A DNA stretch of 46,167 bases from Hymenobacter sp. (GCA_025353905.1 JANXNW010000266.1:1-46167); one strand, 5' to 3'; shown: positions 8,373-18,718, counted from the first letter of the stretch. The notes: a model not told the origin generated them from the letters alone. Numbers and translations: made by a program.

Positions 8373-10955
8373 ATGGCGGAAGGCGAAAAAATTATTCCGA
8401 TTAACATCGAAGACGAGATGCGCGGCGCGTATATCGACTACTCGATGTCGGTTATCATCTCTCGGGCCTTGCCCGATGTGCGCGACGGCCTCAAGCCGGT
8501 CCACCGCCGGGTGCTCTACGGCATGAGTGAGCTCGGCGTATCGTACTCCAAGAGCCATAAAAAGTCGGCCCGTATCGTGGGTGAGGTCCTGGGTAAGTAC
8601 CACCCGCACGGCGACAGCAGCGTGTACGACACGATGGTACGCATGGCCCAGGATTGGAGCCTGCGCTATCCGCTCGTGGATGGCCAGGGCAATTTCGGTT
8701 CGGTCGATGGTGATTCGCCGGCCGCCATGCGCTACACCGAAGCCCGCCTGAAGCGCTTGTCCGACGAGCTGCTCGGCGACCTCGACAAGGATACGGTGGA
8801 CTTTCAGCCCAATTTCGATGACTCGCTCGAAGAGCCGAGCGTGCTGCCGGCCAAGTTCCCGAACCTGCTCGTGAACGGTACCTCCGGCATTGCCGTGGGC
8901 ATGGCCACCAACATGGCCCCGCACAATATGACGGAAGTCGTGAACGGCATTATCGCCTACCTCGATAAGCCCGACATCACCATTCCCGAGCTGATGGAGT
9001 ACGTGACGGCCCCGGATTTTCCCACGGGCGGTATTATCTACGGCTACGAGGGGGTGCGACAGGCATTCGAGACGGGCCGCGGCCGGGTGGTGGTGCGGGC
9101 CAAAACCCATTTCGAGACGCTGCCCAGCGGCAAGGAGCAGATTATCGTGACCGAGATTCCGTACCAGGTCAACAAAGCCTCGATGATTGCCCGGACGGCC
9201 GAGCTCATCAACGACCGTAAGATTGACGGTATCGCCGCGCTACGCGACGAGAGTGACCGCGACGGGATGCGCATCGTGTACGAGCTGAAGCGCGACGCGC
9301 TGAACACGGTGGTGCTCAACAACTTATTCAAGTACACCCAGCTGCAAAGTTCGTTTGGCGTCAACAACGTTGCCCTTGTCAAGGGCCGGCCGCTGACGCT
9401 GAATCTGCGCGACCTCATCGTGTACTTCGTGGAACATCGGGCCGAGGTCATCGTGCGCCGGACGCGCTTTGAGCTGAGTGAGGCCCAGAAGCGGGCGCAC
9501 ATCCTGGAAGGCTTGCTCATCGCGCTCGACCACCTGGATGAGGTTATCAGTCTCATCCGCGGCGCGCGTGACCCCGAGCTGGCCCGGGCCAGCCTCGTCG
9601 AGCGCTTCGCCCTGAGCGAGGTGCAGGCCCGCGCCATCCTCGACATGCGTCTGCAGCGCCTCACGGGCCTGGAGCGCGATAAAATCGTAGCCGAGTACGA
9701 GGGTCTGATGCGCGAGATTGACCGCTTGAATGCGATTCTGGCTTCCGACGTCTTGCAGCGCGAGCTTATTAAGACTGAGCTGCTGGAGATGCGCGAGCGC
9801 TACGGCGACGCGCGGCGGACCCAGATTAACCACGCCGGCGGGGATTTCTCGATGGAGGACATGATTGCCGACGAGGCCATGGTCATCACTGTGAGCCGCG
9901 AGGGCTACATCAAGCGCACCGGTCTCGACGAGTACCGCACTCAGAGTCGGGGAGGAGTGGGCGCGCGCGGAGTGGGCTCGAAGCAGGATGACTTCACGGA
10001 GCACTTGTTTGTCGCCACGACCCACGAGTACCTGCTTATTTTCACTGAGCAGGGCCGTATGTTCTGGCTACGGGCCTATGAGGTGCCTGAAACGGCCAAG
10101 ACCAGCAAGGGTACGCCGCTGCAAAACCTGATTGATAAGCCCAAGGAAGACGCCGTGCGGGCCGTGCTCAACGTGCGTAACCTGCGTTCACCCGACTACC
10201 TCGAAAATACTTTTCTGTTGTTCTGCACCGAGCAGGGCACGGTCAAGAAAACGCCGCTCGTGGCGTATTCGCGGCCCCGAGCGGCGGGCATTAATGCCAT
10301 TACTATTAACGAGGGCGACCGGCTGCTCGACGTGCAGCTGCTGAGCGGTAATTCGGAGGTGGTGCTGGCCCTGCGTTCGGGCCGGGCCGTGCGCTTCCCC
10401 GAGACGAAGGTGCGCCCGATGGGTCGCTCGGCGGCCGGGGTGCGCGGTATTACGCTGGGTGAGGAGCCCGGCGACCGGGTCGTGGGCATGGTTTGCATTG
10501 CCGATGCCAGTCAGGAGCTGCTCGTGGTGAGCGAGCATGGTTACGGCAAGCGCTCGGCCCTGGATGAGTACCGCATTACGAACCGAGGCGGCAAGGGCGT
10601 GCGGGCCATGATGCTGACGCCGAAGACGGGTAAGCTCGTCGCCATCAAATCAGTTAGCGATGCCGACGACCTGATGATAATTAACCGTTCGGGCCTGACT
10701 ATTCGCTTGAGTGTGGCTGAGCTACGCACCATTGGTCGGGCCACCCAAGGGGTGCGCTTGTTCAAGGTGGCGGCTAACGACGAGATTTCGTCGGTGGCCA
10801 AGGTGGTCGCCGTCGTGGAGCCGGAAGTAGATACGCTGGCGGCTGAGCTCGTAGAGCCGTTGTTTGTTGAAGCTTCTGACGCTACTAATTCCACTTTTCT
10901 GGATGTTGATGCAGCCGACGCGGTATCGCCCGCAGAGTCCGTTGACGAGGTATAA
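8373..10955 (+). CDS. gyrA: DNA gyrase subunit A
   Basis: [64 protein letters not shown]; GyrA-box-like [10 protein letters not shown]. Confidence 0.96.
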   Translation: MAEGEKIIPINIEDEMRGAYIDYSMSVIISRALPDVRDGLKPVHRRVLYGMSELGVSYSKSHKKSARIVGEVLGKYHPHGDSSVYDTMVRMAQDWSLRYPLVDGQGNFGSVDGDSPAAMRYTEARLKRLSDELLGDLDKDTVDFQPNFDDSLEEPSVLPAKFPNLLVNGTSGIAVGMATNMAPHNMTEVVNGIIAYLDKPDITIPELMEYVTAPDFPTGGIIYGYEGVRQAFETGRGRVVVRAKTHFETLPSGKEQIIVTEIPYQVNKASMIARTAELINDRKIDGIAALRDESDRDGMRIVYELKRDALNTVVLNNLFKYTQLQSSFGVNNVALVKGRPLTLNLRDLIVYFVEHRAEVIVRRTRFELSEAQKRAHILEGLLIALDHLDEVISLIRGARDPELARASLVERFALSEVQARAILDMRLQRLTGLERDKIVAEYEGLMREIDRLNAILASDVLQRELIKTELLEMRERYGDARRTQINHAGGDFSMEDMIADEAMVITVSREGYIKRTGLDEYRTQSRGGVGARGVGSKQDDFTEHLFVATTHEYLLIFTEQGRMFWLRAYEVPETAKTSKGTPLQNLIDKPKEDAVRAVLNVRNLRSPDYLENTFLLFCTEQGTVKKTPLVAYSRPRAAGINAITINEGDRLLDVQLLSGNSEVVLALRSGRAVRFPETKVRPMGRSAAGVRGITLGEEPGDRVVGMVCIADASQELLVVSEHGYGKRSALDEYRITNRGGKGVRAMMLTPKTGKLVAIKSVSDADDLMIINRSGLTIRLSVAELRTIGRATQGVRLFKVAANDEISSVAKVVAVVEPEVDTLAAELVEPLFVEASDATNSTFLDVDAADAVSPAESVDEV

Positions 10956-10967
10956 CTGGACGTTCGC

Positions 10968-11012
10968 GTTTGGGTCGAGCTGACGCCTGACGCGGGTCAG
11001 TTGGACCCAAAC
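10968..11012. other. strong imperfect stem-loop between gyrA and the TPR gene
   Basis: GTTTGGGTCGAGCTGAC (10968-10984) / GTCAGTTGGACCCAAAC (10996-11012), 15 of 17 pairs, 11-nt loop. Confidence 0.8.
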
Positions 11013-11015
11013 ACG

Positions 11016-11023
11016 TAGTTTTG
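11016..11023 (+). promoter_or_regulatory. Bacteroidetes-type -7 element TAGTTTTG upstream of the TPR protein gene
   Basis: Matches TAnnTTTG; no convincing -33 seen. Confidence 0.4.
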
Positions 11024-11051
11024 CCAGGGTATCAATCTTTTTTCAATTCTC

Positions 11052-12275
11052 ATGAACAAACCATCCATACGGGCGGCCGCGCTGGTCGGCGTTGCCTTAG
11101 TCAGTGTTTGGGCCGCGCCGGCTTATGCCCAAAACTCTGCCGTTACCAATGCGCTCCTCAGCCAAAAAGCGGGTCAACTGGACAAAGCGCTGGTCAGTAT
11201 CAACGAAGCCACGGCCAACGAAAAAACCAAGGACAAGGCCAAAACCTGGTTCACGCGCGGCGAAATCTATTACCAGCTGCTCGACCCAAACCCCATCAGC
11301 CAGAAGCTTTACGGCAAGTATGCCGCCGCGCTCCAGCCGGGGGAGGCTCTCCAGAAAGCCACCGAGTCGTACAATAAAGCCGCTCAGCTGGACGGACCCA
11401 CTGGGGAGTTTGGTAAGCAAACGCCTGAGCGACTCAAGAATCTTTATATCATTGCCCTGAACGCGGGGGTAGTTGGCTATCAGGCTAAAGAGTATGATAA
11501 GGCCATCGCGGGCTTTAAGCAAGCGTCGCTGATTAACCCGCAGGATACGACAGCGCTTCTTTACAGTGCTTTTTCGCAGGATGCCAAGCAGGATTTTGCT
11601 GGGGCCAAAGCCAGCTATAATCAGCTCTTGGGGTTGGATGCCTACAAGACTAAACCAGCACCGGTAGCGGTGTATTCCCGGTTGCTACAAATCGCCCGCG
11701 AGGAAAAAAATACGGCGGAAGCCCAAAAAATAGTGCAGCGGGCCTTGGTAGCGTACCCGACCAACAAGACGTTTTTGATTGAGGACCTGACTCAGGCTAT
11801 GGCAGCAGGCGGTGGGGCCTCAGCGCTGGAAAAACTTAATAAGACTATCGCGGCCGACCCCAGCAATGCGAGTCTATACGCGGCCCGCGGCTCTTTTTAC
11901 GATTCGCAGGTTAAAACCGCGGCGACTCCGGCCGACAAACAGACTAAATCGGAATTGGCGCTGGCTGATTATCGCAAAGCAGTGGAGCTGGACCCGAAAA
12001 ACTTTGATTCGCAGTTCAACATCGGTGTCTTTGAGTTTAATCAGGCCGCCACGCTCTTTACCAAAACGAGTAAGATGGACTTGAAAACGTATCAGTTGAA
12101 AGGTAAGCCCATTGAAGTGGAAGCGCGTAAGCATTTTGAAACTGCCGCGCAGTACCTGGAAAAGGCCCTGAGTCTGCAGCCTGGCGACCAGGCTACGGTG
12201 GGTGCGCTGCAAAAAATCTATTCCCGGTTGAATCGTCCGGCTGACTTGCAGCGAATCAATGCGCTGAAGAAGTAG
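11052..12275 (+). CDS. secreted/periplasmic TPR-repeat protein
   Basis: Signal peptide (MNKPSIRAAALVGVALVSVWAAPAYAQ) followed by TPR-like helical repeats (YDKAIAGFKQASLINPQD; LADYRKAVELDPKNFDSQFNIGVFEFNQA). Confidence 0.85.
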   Translation: MNKPSIRAAALVGVALVSVWAAPAYAQNSAVTNALLSQKAGQLDKALVSINEATANEKTKDKAKTWFTRGEIYYQLLDPNPISQKLYGKYAAALQPGEALQKATESYNKAAQLDGPTGEFGKQTPERLKNLYIIALNAGVVGYQAKEYDKAIAGFKQASLINPQDTTALLYSAFSQDAKQDFAGAKASYNQLLGLDAYKTKPAPVAVYSRLLQIAREEKNTAEAQKIVQRALVAYPTNKTFLIEDLTQAMAAGGGASALEKLNKTIAADPSNASLYAARGSFYDSQVKTAATPADKQTKSELALADYRKAVELDPKNFDSQFNIGVFEFNQAATLFTKTSKMDLKTYQLKGKPIEVEARKHFETAAQYLEKALSLQPGDQATVGALQKIYSRLNRPADLQRINALKK

Positions 12276-12304
12276 CGCAGTAAAAGTGAATCTTAGTTAA
12301 ACGA

Positions 12305-12337
12305 AACCCCCGGCTTTAAGTAGTCGGGGGTTTTTTA
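12305..12337 (+). terminator. rho-independent terminator after the TPR gene
   Basis: ACCCCCG-GCTTTAAGTAGT-CGGGGGT followed by TTTTT. Confidence 0.85.
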
Positions 12338-12478
12338 TGCATGGGAGAGGGTCACAACCAGTTGAGTATAGCTAATTGGTAATAAGGATAAAGGAAGTCG
12401 CGAATCTAACTTAACATAATATAAATTATAGGACTAGAATAAAACTTCTTTTTTAGCCTGGATATTAGGTTTAGTTCA

Positions 12479-12504
12479 GTTCCTGAGTAATGTTCCTGAG
12501 TAAT
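12479..12504. repeat. perfect tandem duplication of 13 bp (GTTCCTGAGTAAT x2)
   Basis: Direct reading. Confidence 0.85.
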
Positions 12505-13118
12505 CGTTGCGCACCGTATTAACCCCGAGGGAATTTTGGCGACGAGGACATTAAAACAAGCAGGCTTGGCAGACTTGCCTGTCGAGTGATGCGTTCGTCT
12601 GCGTTCGTTGGGTATTTCGTTTGCATCGTTGAGTCGCGCCCATTAGCCGAAGCAAGTAACGTGACGCGAACCATTGACCCGCTATCCGTCAATTCAGTCT
12701 AGTGAGTTTGAAACCCGCGTTACGTCAGTCGCTTCCGTTTCTCATAATTCTTTTTTTCCGAACCCCAATTGATTTTTGAGTTGATTGTCATCGTAGGACT
12801 GCATCATAAGAGTCTTGATGAAGCTCAGCTTCAGTTAATGAATATGGTAGATAACGCAGAAGTTTGTGGAGCGCCTATTTCCCCAGGGCAAGGGGTAATT
12901 GTCGTTACTGTTGGATATGAATGAAAAACCTCTTTGGAGTCGGATTGTAGTCAATGGTCTTTCCTGAAAGCTGATATTTTGTTGGCTGAATGCTTGTTGG
13001 CGTTGGCTTGATCGACGTGAGATTGACAGCTCCCCTATTACTGTCACACTTGATTCATGGATAGCCTAAGTCATTGTTAGAGTCTGTCCTGAATGTTCTA
13101 TGTTGATGAAATTGAGAA

Positions 13119-13233
13119 AGTATAACAAGAGAGTATAAAAACAAAACAGCTTAAGCTAGAGTATAATAATAAAACAAGCTATAAAGTATAAAAAAGTATA
13201 AAAATTATAATTTATTTTATACTTTTTTATACT
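13119..13233. repeat. AGTATAA/TTATACT iteron-like motifs (five direct, two inverted)
   Basis: AGTATAA at 13119, 13132, 13160, 13185, 13195; TTATACT at 13217 and 13227. Confidence 0.75.
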
Positions 13234-13245
13234 TTATAGCTTGTT
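13173..13245. promoter_or_regulatory. perfect 31-bp inverted repeat with 11-nt AT loop upstream of the accessory gene
   Basis: AACAAGCTATAAAGTATAAAAAAGTATAAAA - ATTATAATTTA - TTTTATACTTTTTTATACTTTATAGCTTGTT. Confidence 0.9.
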
Positions 13246-13292
13246 AAATAGTGATTAACTACCTTCTCTTAGTATTTATTTATACTACCAAG

Positions 13293-14384
13293 ATGCCTAA
13301 ACTTATAGACTACCCTCGCACGAGCTACACCGGAGCCTGGGAAGTAGCAGAAGTTGTCGATGATACGGGTGGCAAATGCGCCCTGGAGACTTGTGCTCGC
13401 AAGCTAAATCGCAAAGTCAGTGGCTCATTTAAAGCCATCGTAGGCTCAGGAGTAAAGTTCGGCTTGCTAACTAGCAAACGAGAGCAACTAGCAACTACTA
13501 CCTTGTTCAGACGCATCAAACACGCCTATGATAAGCAAGAGGAGCTTTTATTTCACCGGGAGGCATTCCTTACTCCTCCACTCTTTACCCAGCTTTGCCG
13601 AAAGTTCAGGAGCCGTGAGCTACCCATCGGCATGCTTGATGTACTCCTGATTCGGGAATTCGAAGTAGAAGAGATTAACGCGCAAAGCGTCTCGAAAGCC
13701 TTTGTTGAGGGCGCCCGCATGGTCCGCTTATTGGACGAGAAAAACATAATGGCTGACATTGACCAATTGGCCAACGCACAACCCATTCGCCGGGAACTAG
13801 CTAGTCTACCATTACCGGAGAATAGTTTTAGAGCATCGGATACCGAAGACCAGCTTTCTATCAACTCAGCAACCCAAACCATTGACAGACTTACCTCAAC
13901 AAAAATGACGCAGCTTGACGTTGGTAACAAAAGCAACGAGGCGACGAGAGAAAGTCCTTTTCCTGACCGACACGACCGAGTCGGAGGTACTAACCTAACC
14001 AAGCTGCGTCAGGAGTCCATCAAGCAGACCCAATTCAACGAAGCATCACTTAATGCTCCAATAACGACTGCTACAACTTCCGATGTCGTCGCCAACTTGT
14101 TTGGTTTGTCTCAATCTCCAGGAGCAACCCGGGGCCAGGACCTGCCCTTGCTTTCGCCTGGCGCTACCCCGCCACTAACCCCTACCTTACCACCTGTATC
14201 GTTGGTGACCACTCTCGACAACCAAACTGGCAGTAAAAAGGACAATAGCGGAACTGACCAACACTTTAAGCTAGAGCTATCGGGACCGGGCATTCACACG
14301 CAGCTAGACCTAAACGACCCTGATGATTTAATACTGGCACGCGCCCTACTGAATAAAGTCGAACGACTCCTGTCTTTACGGTAA
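13293..14384 (+). CDS. uncharacterised accessory protein, possibly winged-helix N-terminus
   Basis: 363 aa from MPKLIDYPRTSYTGAWEVAEVV; low-complexity middle; C-terminal LELSGPGIHTQLDLNDPDDLILARALLNKVERLL; visibly lower GC than neighbours. ORF 13251-14384 has an alternative upstream start close to the inverted repeat. Confidence 0.75.
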   Translation: MPKLIDYPRTSYTGAWEVAEVVDDTGGKCALETCARKLNRKVSGSFKAIVGSGVKFGLLTSKREQLATTTLFRRIKHAYDKQEELLFHREAFLTPPLFTQLCRKFRSRELPIGMLDVLLIREFEVEEINAQSVSKAFVEGARMVRLLDEKNIMADIDQLANAQPIRRELASLPLPENSFRASDTEDQLSINSATQTIDRLTSTKMTQLDVGNKSNEATRESPFPDRHDRVGGTNLTKLRQESIKQTQFNEASLNAPITTATTSDVVANLFGLSQSPGATRGQDLPLLSPGATPPLTPTLPPVSLVTTLDNQTGSKKDNSGTDQHFKLELSGPGIHTQLDLNDPDDLILARALLNKVERLLSLR

Positions 14385-14455
14385 AATGCTGATTATTAAT
14401 TTTATGACCTTATCGATAGTAATTATGTTAAATTGGCTCTTGTCTCGGACTTTAA

Positions 14456-15145
14456 CTACTCCGGTAACGGACGCCGCTGACCAGCCCTAATGGAGACGTG
14501 ACGCTCACCCAAAACACGGACTACGTCCGCTAGCGATGAACCACTAGCCCGAAGAAGTACCAATAAATGGTACAACAGGTCGGCAGCCTCGCCAGACAAC
14601 CCAGCCAGGTTGCCACTGAGCGCATCCACCACGGTTTCGATGGCTTCTTCGCCCACCTTACGCGCAATGCGGGGTAGGCCTTGCTCAAACAAGCGCGCCG
14701 TATACGAACCGGGCTCCGCCGCCGGAAACTGCTGTCGGTAGGCAATAAGCTGGTCCAACTCGGCCAGCAAACTGATGGGCGGTCGCGGTTGCAGCACCAC
14801 TCCCCCATCAGTCGGCTCAGCCGTCGATGTCGAACCGATTGGCAGTTCAAAACAGCTGGTGGTGCCACGATGGCAGGTCGGACCGTTCGGGCGTACGAGC
14901 ACCAAAACCGTGTCCTGGTCGCAGTCCGGATGCAAGCTCACCACGTCCAGGTAGTGACCACTTGTTTCGCCTTTGGTCCATAAACGCTGCTTGGAACGGG
15001 AAAAAAAAGTAACCCGCCCTTCTGCCTGGGTACGCTGCCAGGCTTCGGCGTTGAAGTAACCCAGCATCAGTACCTGTCCCGTGACCGCATCCTGCACGAT
15101 GGCCGGTACGAGCTGGTCGGGCATCTTGGCGAAATCCAGTTGCAT
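14456..15145 (-). CDS. hisIE: bifunctional phosphoribosyl-AMP cyclohydrolase / phosphoribosyl-ATP pyrophosphatase
   Basis: VLMLGYFNAEAWQRTQAEGRVTFFSRSKQRLWTKGETSGH; EEAIETVVDALSG...EAADLLYHLLVLL. Confidence 0.95.
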   Translation of the reverse strand: MQLDFAKMPDQLVPAIVQDAVTGQVLMLGYFNAEAWQRTQAEGRVTFFSRSKQRLWTKGETSGHYLDVVSLHPDCDQDTVLVLVRPNGPTCHRGTTSCFELPIGSTSTAEPTDGGVVLQPRPPISLLAELDQLIAYRQQFPAAEPGSYTARLFEQGLPRIARKVGEEAIETVVDALSGNLAGLSGEAADLLYHLLVLLRASGSSLADVVRVLGERHVSIRAGQRRPLPE

Positions 15146-15224
15146 ATTAATTCCAGATACAAAGTGATAAATAGATGGTCAGCTAGTAGTTGTTAATTAG
15201 TGAGTGGGCTAATCAGTGAGTAGG

Positions 15225-16028
15225 CTAGTCAGTAGCCGGACCAACAGGCACCGGACGCATGGCGATGCCCCGCTCCAACAAATAGGCTTTCAGCCGGGCT
15301 GGGGCCAAGTCACCAAAATGAAAAACGCTAGCCGCCAGCGCCGCATCGGCCCCACCCGGAGCCAACACGGCGCTGAAATGAGCGGCCGCCCCGGCTCCGC
15401 CCGAGGCAATAACCGGCACGGATACGGCCGCGGCTACGGCCCGCGTCAAACTCAAAGCATAGCCGTCACGGGTACCGTCATGAGTCATTGAAGTAAGCAA
15501 AATCTCTCCGGCTCCGCGCTCCGCTGCTTCCCGGCACCAGGCAACAGTTTCGCGGCCAGCCGCCCGTGAGCCGGCATGCGTAAACACATCCCAACGTTCT
15601 CCCATTGGCTCCAAAACAACGTCGTTAGTTCGACGCGCATCTACGGCCACCACCAGGCACTGCGAACCAAAGCGCCGGGCCAGCTCGTCAATCAAAGCGG
15701 GCTCCCGCAGCACAGCCGAATTCAGGCTGACCTTGTCCGCCCCATTGAGCAGCAGCGCTTCGACATCGGCCACCGCGCCAATACCACCCCCCACGGTAAA
15801 GGGAATATTGACCTCGCGGGCAACCTGACGCACGAGCTCCAGAAGCGTACGCCGCTTTTCGAGCGTAGCCGAGATATCGAGCAACACCAGCTCGTCAAGT
15901 CCCTGCTGGGCGTAGCGAGCGGCCAGTTCGACCGAGTCGCCGGCATCGCGCAAGTCCTCGAAGCGCAAACCTTTCACGGTGCGGCCATTCTGCACGTCGA
16001 GACAGGCAATAAGTCGCTTGGTAAGCAT
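15225..16028 (-). CDS. hisF: imidazole glycerol phosphate synthase cyclase subunit
   Basis: MLTKRLIACLDVQNGRTVKG, PFTVGGGIGAVADVEALLLNGADKVSLNS, EILLTSMTHDGTRDGY. Confidence 0.96.
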   Translation of the reverse strand: MLTKRLIACLDVQNGRTVKGLRFEDLRDAGDSVELAARYAQQGLDELVLLDISATLEKRRTLLELVRQVAREVNIPFTVGGGIGAVADVEALLLNGADKVSLNSAVLREPALIDELARRFGSQCLVVAVDARRTNDVVLEPMGERWDVFTHAGSRAAGRETVAWCREAAERGAGEILLTSMTHDGTRDGYALSLTRAVAAAVSVPVIASGGAGAAAHFSAVLAPGGADAALAASVFHFGDLAPARLKAYLLERGIAMRPVPVGPATD

Positions 16029-16092
16029 AGGAATGAAATATTAGGCTGATGGTGGTCAAAGAAGTCGGGCAAAGAACCCCTGCTGGGAGCCG

Positions 16093-16833
16093 TTACCAGA
16101 CCGACGTCGCAGTAATCGCCAGCTCCGCGCGCAGCTCAGTTTCGGTAATGGTGCCTTCGTAGAGGGCCTTGCCGATAATAGCCCCGTCGAGACCCAGCTT
16201 ACGCAAGGCAATTAAATCGGCAACCGTCGTAATGCCCCCGCTGGCTACCAGGCGCGCCGCCGGAAACTGCTGACTCAGCTCGCCGTAGGTTACTAAGGCC
16301 GGTCCTTGCAGCTGTCCGTCCCGGCTTACATCGGTGCAGACGAAAGTAGTAGCTCCGGCCGTCAGATAGGCAGCAATGAACTCGGGCAGCGTCTGATTGG
16401 CTTGCTCGGTCCAGGCACTCAGGGCGATATAATCGCCCCGGAAATCCGCGCCAATCAGAATCCGCGCCGGACCGAACCGGACCAGCCACTCCCCCACCAG
16501 CGCCGGCTCGCGCACGGCCACGCTACCCGCCGTGAGCTGCGCCGCCCCGGCCGCAAAGGCTTGCTCAGCCGAGTGGGTGCTTTGGATGCCACCGCCAAAA
16601 TCAATGTGCAAGGCCGTGTGGCGGGCCAGGCGCTCCAGGACCGGCAACTGACGCGGCTCGCGGGCGCGGGCGCCATCAAGGTCCACGAGGTGCAGCCGAG
16701 TGGCCCCGAGCTGCTCGAAGTATTGGGCCTGGGCTAGCGGGTCAGTCGAATAAGTAGTCTGCTGACTGAAATCACCGCCCCGCAGGCGAACGCAGGCCCC
16801 CTGCACGAGGTCGATGGCGGGAATCAGGTTCAT
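16093..16833 (-). CDS. hisA: 1-(5-phosphoribosyl)-5-[(5-phosphoribosylamino)methylideneamino]imidazole-4-carboxamide isomerase
   Basis: MNLIPAIDLVQGACVRLRGGDF, LHLVDLDGAR, DFGGGIQS, TDVSRDGQLQGP, ASGGI. Confidence 0.95.
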   Translation of the reverse strand: MNLIPAIDLVQGACVRLRGGDFSQQTTYSTDPLAQAQYFEQLGATRLHLVDLDGARAREPRQLPVLERLARHTALHIDFGGGIQSTHSAEQAFAAGAAQLTAGSVAVREPALVGEWLVRFGPARILIGADFRGDYIALSAWTEQANQTLPEFIAAYLTAGATTFVCTDVSRDGQLQGPALVTYGELSQQFPAARLVASGGITTVADLIALRKLGLDGAIIGKALYEGTITETELRAELAITATSVW

Positions 16834-16891
16834 AGCTTTCTAATAAGTTGGTAGTAAAAAATTTGGTATCTTAAACCAAAGCGCTCAGCCT

Positions 16892-17530
16892 TCAGACAAA
16901 GCCCTCGGTCAGGAAATTACGCAGTATCTGCTCGCCGACCGAACCGCTTTTTTCAACGTGAAACTGGAGCCCGTAGAAATTACGGTACCGCACGGCCGCA
17001 CTGAAGGACTCCCGGGCCGGGTAGCGTGCTTCGGCAATGGTGTAGGCACCGACCGGCGCGTAGTAGCTGTGTACGAAGTAGACGTAGTCGGCCGCCACCG
17101 GGCTTTCGTCACCCGTCAGACCAGTAAACAACGGAGTTTGCAGGGCCTGAAGCGCGTTCCAGCCCATGTGCGGGACTTTCTGGGTGGGGTCAGTCGGAGC
17201 AAAACGCACGACATCGAAGGGGAGCATATTGAGCAGCGGCGTACCGGCCGCAGTCACGCCCTCGGCTGTGTGGCGACCCAGCAGCTGCATACCCAGGCAG
17301 ATGCCCAGAAAAGGCTGCTCCAGGGTGGGCAGTACCCGGTCGAGACCACTGGCCCGCAACGCCCGCATGGCCGAGCTAGCCTCGCCCTCACCAGGGAACA
17401 GCACCCGGTCGGCACTCCTAATCAAATCAGGGTCGGCCGTCAGTACGGCTTGCTCGCAACCGAGCCGCTGCAAAGCGAACAGTACCGACTGCACGTTGCC
17501 CCCCTGATAATCAACTACGGCAATTGTCAT
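16892..17530 (-). CDS. hisH: imidazole glycerol phosphate synthase glutamine amidotransferase subunit
   Basis: MTIAVVDYQGGNVQSV, PFLGICLGMQLLG, VPHMGWN, GLQFHVEKSG. Confidence 0.95.
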   Translation of the reverse strand: MTIAVVDYQGGNVQSVLFALQRLGCEQAVLTADPDLIRSADRVLFPGEGEASSAMRALRASGLDRVLPTLEQPFLGICLGMQLLGRHTAEGVTAAGTPLLNMLPFDVVRFAPTDPTQKVPHMGWNALQALQTPLFTGLTGDESPVAADYVYFVHSYYAPVGAYTIAEARYPARESFSAAVRYRNFYGLQFHVEKSGSVGEQILRNFLTEGFV

Positions 17531-17611
17531 GAGAATACCTGTTAATGCACTTACACCATTTGAGTACAATTTAAGTTACTCAAATGAATAATTCAGCAGC
17601 GATAAGTTTCC

Positions 17612-18718
17612 TTATAAGACGCCCTTGGTACTAGGTATCATCGCCGCCCCGGCAGGGTCGCGGTAGATGGCCTGCCGAATAGCTTTGGCAACGGCCTTGA
17701 AGATGGATTCAATCTTATGGTGCTCGTTGTCGCCCTCACACTTGATATTGAGATTGCAGCGGGCGGCATCACTAAAGCTCTTGAAAAAATGGTAAAAGAG
17801 CTCAGTAGGCACGTCACCGACCCGCTCACGCCGGAAATCAGCAGTCCAAACCAGCCAGGGCCGGCCCGAAAAATCAACAGCGGCCTGCGCCAACGCATCG
17901 TCCATGGGCAGCAAAAAACCGTAGCGGCTCACGCCCCGCTTGTCGCCGAGCGCTTCGGCAAAAGCTGCACCCAGCGCCAGGGCCGTGTCTTCGACGGTGT
18001 GATGCTCATCAATGTACAAATCGCCGGCGGTGCGCACGAACAAGTCGCAGTTGCTATGTTTACCCAATTGGTCTAACATATGGTCAAAAAAGCTGAGGCC
18101 GGTTTTCACGTCGGTTTGGCCGCTGCCATCCAGATTCAGGCGTACTTCGATGCGCGTTTCGTTCGTGGTGCGTGTGAGCTGCACCCGGCGCGGCGGACGA
18201 CGCAAATGCTCCAGCACCGCTGTCCAGTGCGGCGTACTGAGCGCGGCCCGCTCGTCGCTATCGGTCGGGTGCAGCAAGATGGCCTGGCAGCCCAGGTTCT
18301 GGGCCAGCTCGACGTCGGTGCGGCGGTCGCCGATGACAAACGAGCCCGCCAAGTCGTAGCCGCTGGCCGGGTCCAGGTAGCGCGTGAGCAAACCCGTGGC
18401 GGGCTTGCGCGTCGGGGCCGGGTCGTGGGCGAAGCTGCGGTCGATGAGCACCTCGGCAAACTCCACCTCCTCCCCCGCCAGGATGGTGAGCATCTTGTTT
18501 TGAAAGGGCCAGAACGTGTCCTCGGGGTAGCTCGCCGTGCCCAACCCGTCCTGGTTGGTCACCAGCACCAGCTCGTAGCGGCCCTCACGGGCCAGCGCGG
18601 CCAGCGCCATAATGGCACCTGGCACAAAATCAAACTTGTCCCAGGCATCCACCTGAAAATCGGTCGGCGGCTCGACCAAAATGGTGCCGTCGCGGTCGAT
18701 GAACAGAACTTGCTTCAT
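17612..18718 (-). CDS. hisB: bifunctional histidinol-phosphatase / imidazoleglycerol-phosphate dehydratase
   Basis: MKQVLFIDRDGTILVEP; SFFDHMLDQLGKHSNCDL; DEHHTVEDTALALG; CEGDNEHHKIESIFKA. Confidence 0.96.
   Translation of the reverse strand: MKQVLFIDRDGTILVEPPTDFQVDAWDKFDFVPGAIMALAALAREGRYELVLVTNQDGLGTASYPEDTFWPFQNKMLTILAGEEVEFAEVLIDRSFAHDPAPTRKPATGLLTRYLDPASGYDLAGSFVIGDRRTDVELAQNLGCQAILLHPTDSDERAALSTPHWTAVLEHLRRPPRRVQLTRTTNETRIEVRLNLDGSGQTDVKTGLSFFDHMLDQLGKHSNCDLFVRTAGDLYIDEHHTVEDTALALGAAFAEALGDKRGVSRYGFLLPMDDALAQAAVDFSGRPWLVWTADFRRERVGDVPTELFYHFFKSFSDAARCNLNIKCEGDNEHHKIESIFKAVAKAIRQAIYRDPAGAAMIPSTKGVL

Noticed and set aside
8373-10955. Quinolone-resistance change in gyrA
   Set aside because: The QRDR reads [11 protein letters not shown] with Ser and Asp retained at the key positions; no resistance-type substitution is evident.
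12835-13047. 70-aa minus-strand ORF in the AT-rich spacer
   Set aside because: No recognisable motif, no convincing start context; could be a decayed gene but cannot be supported.
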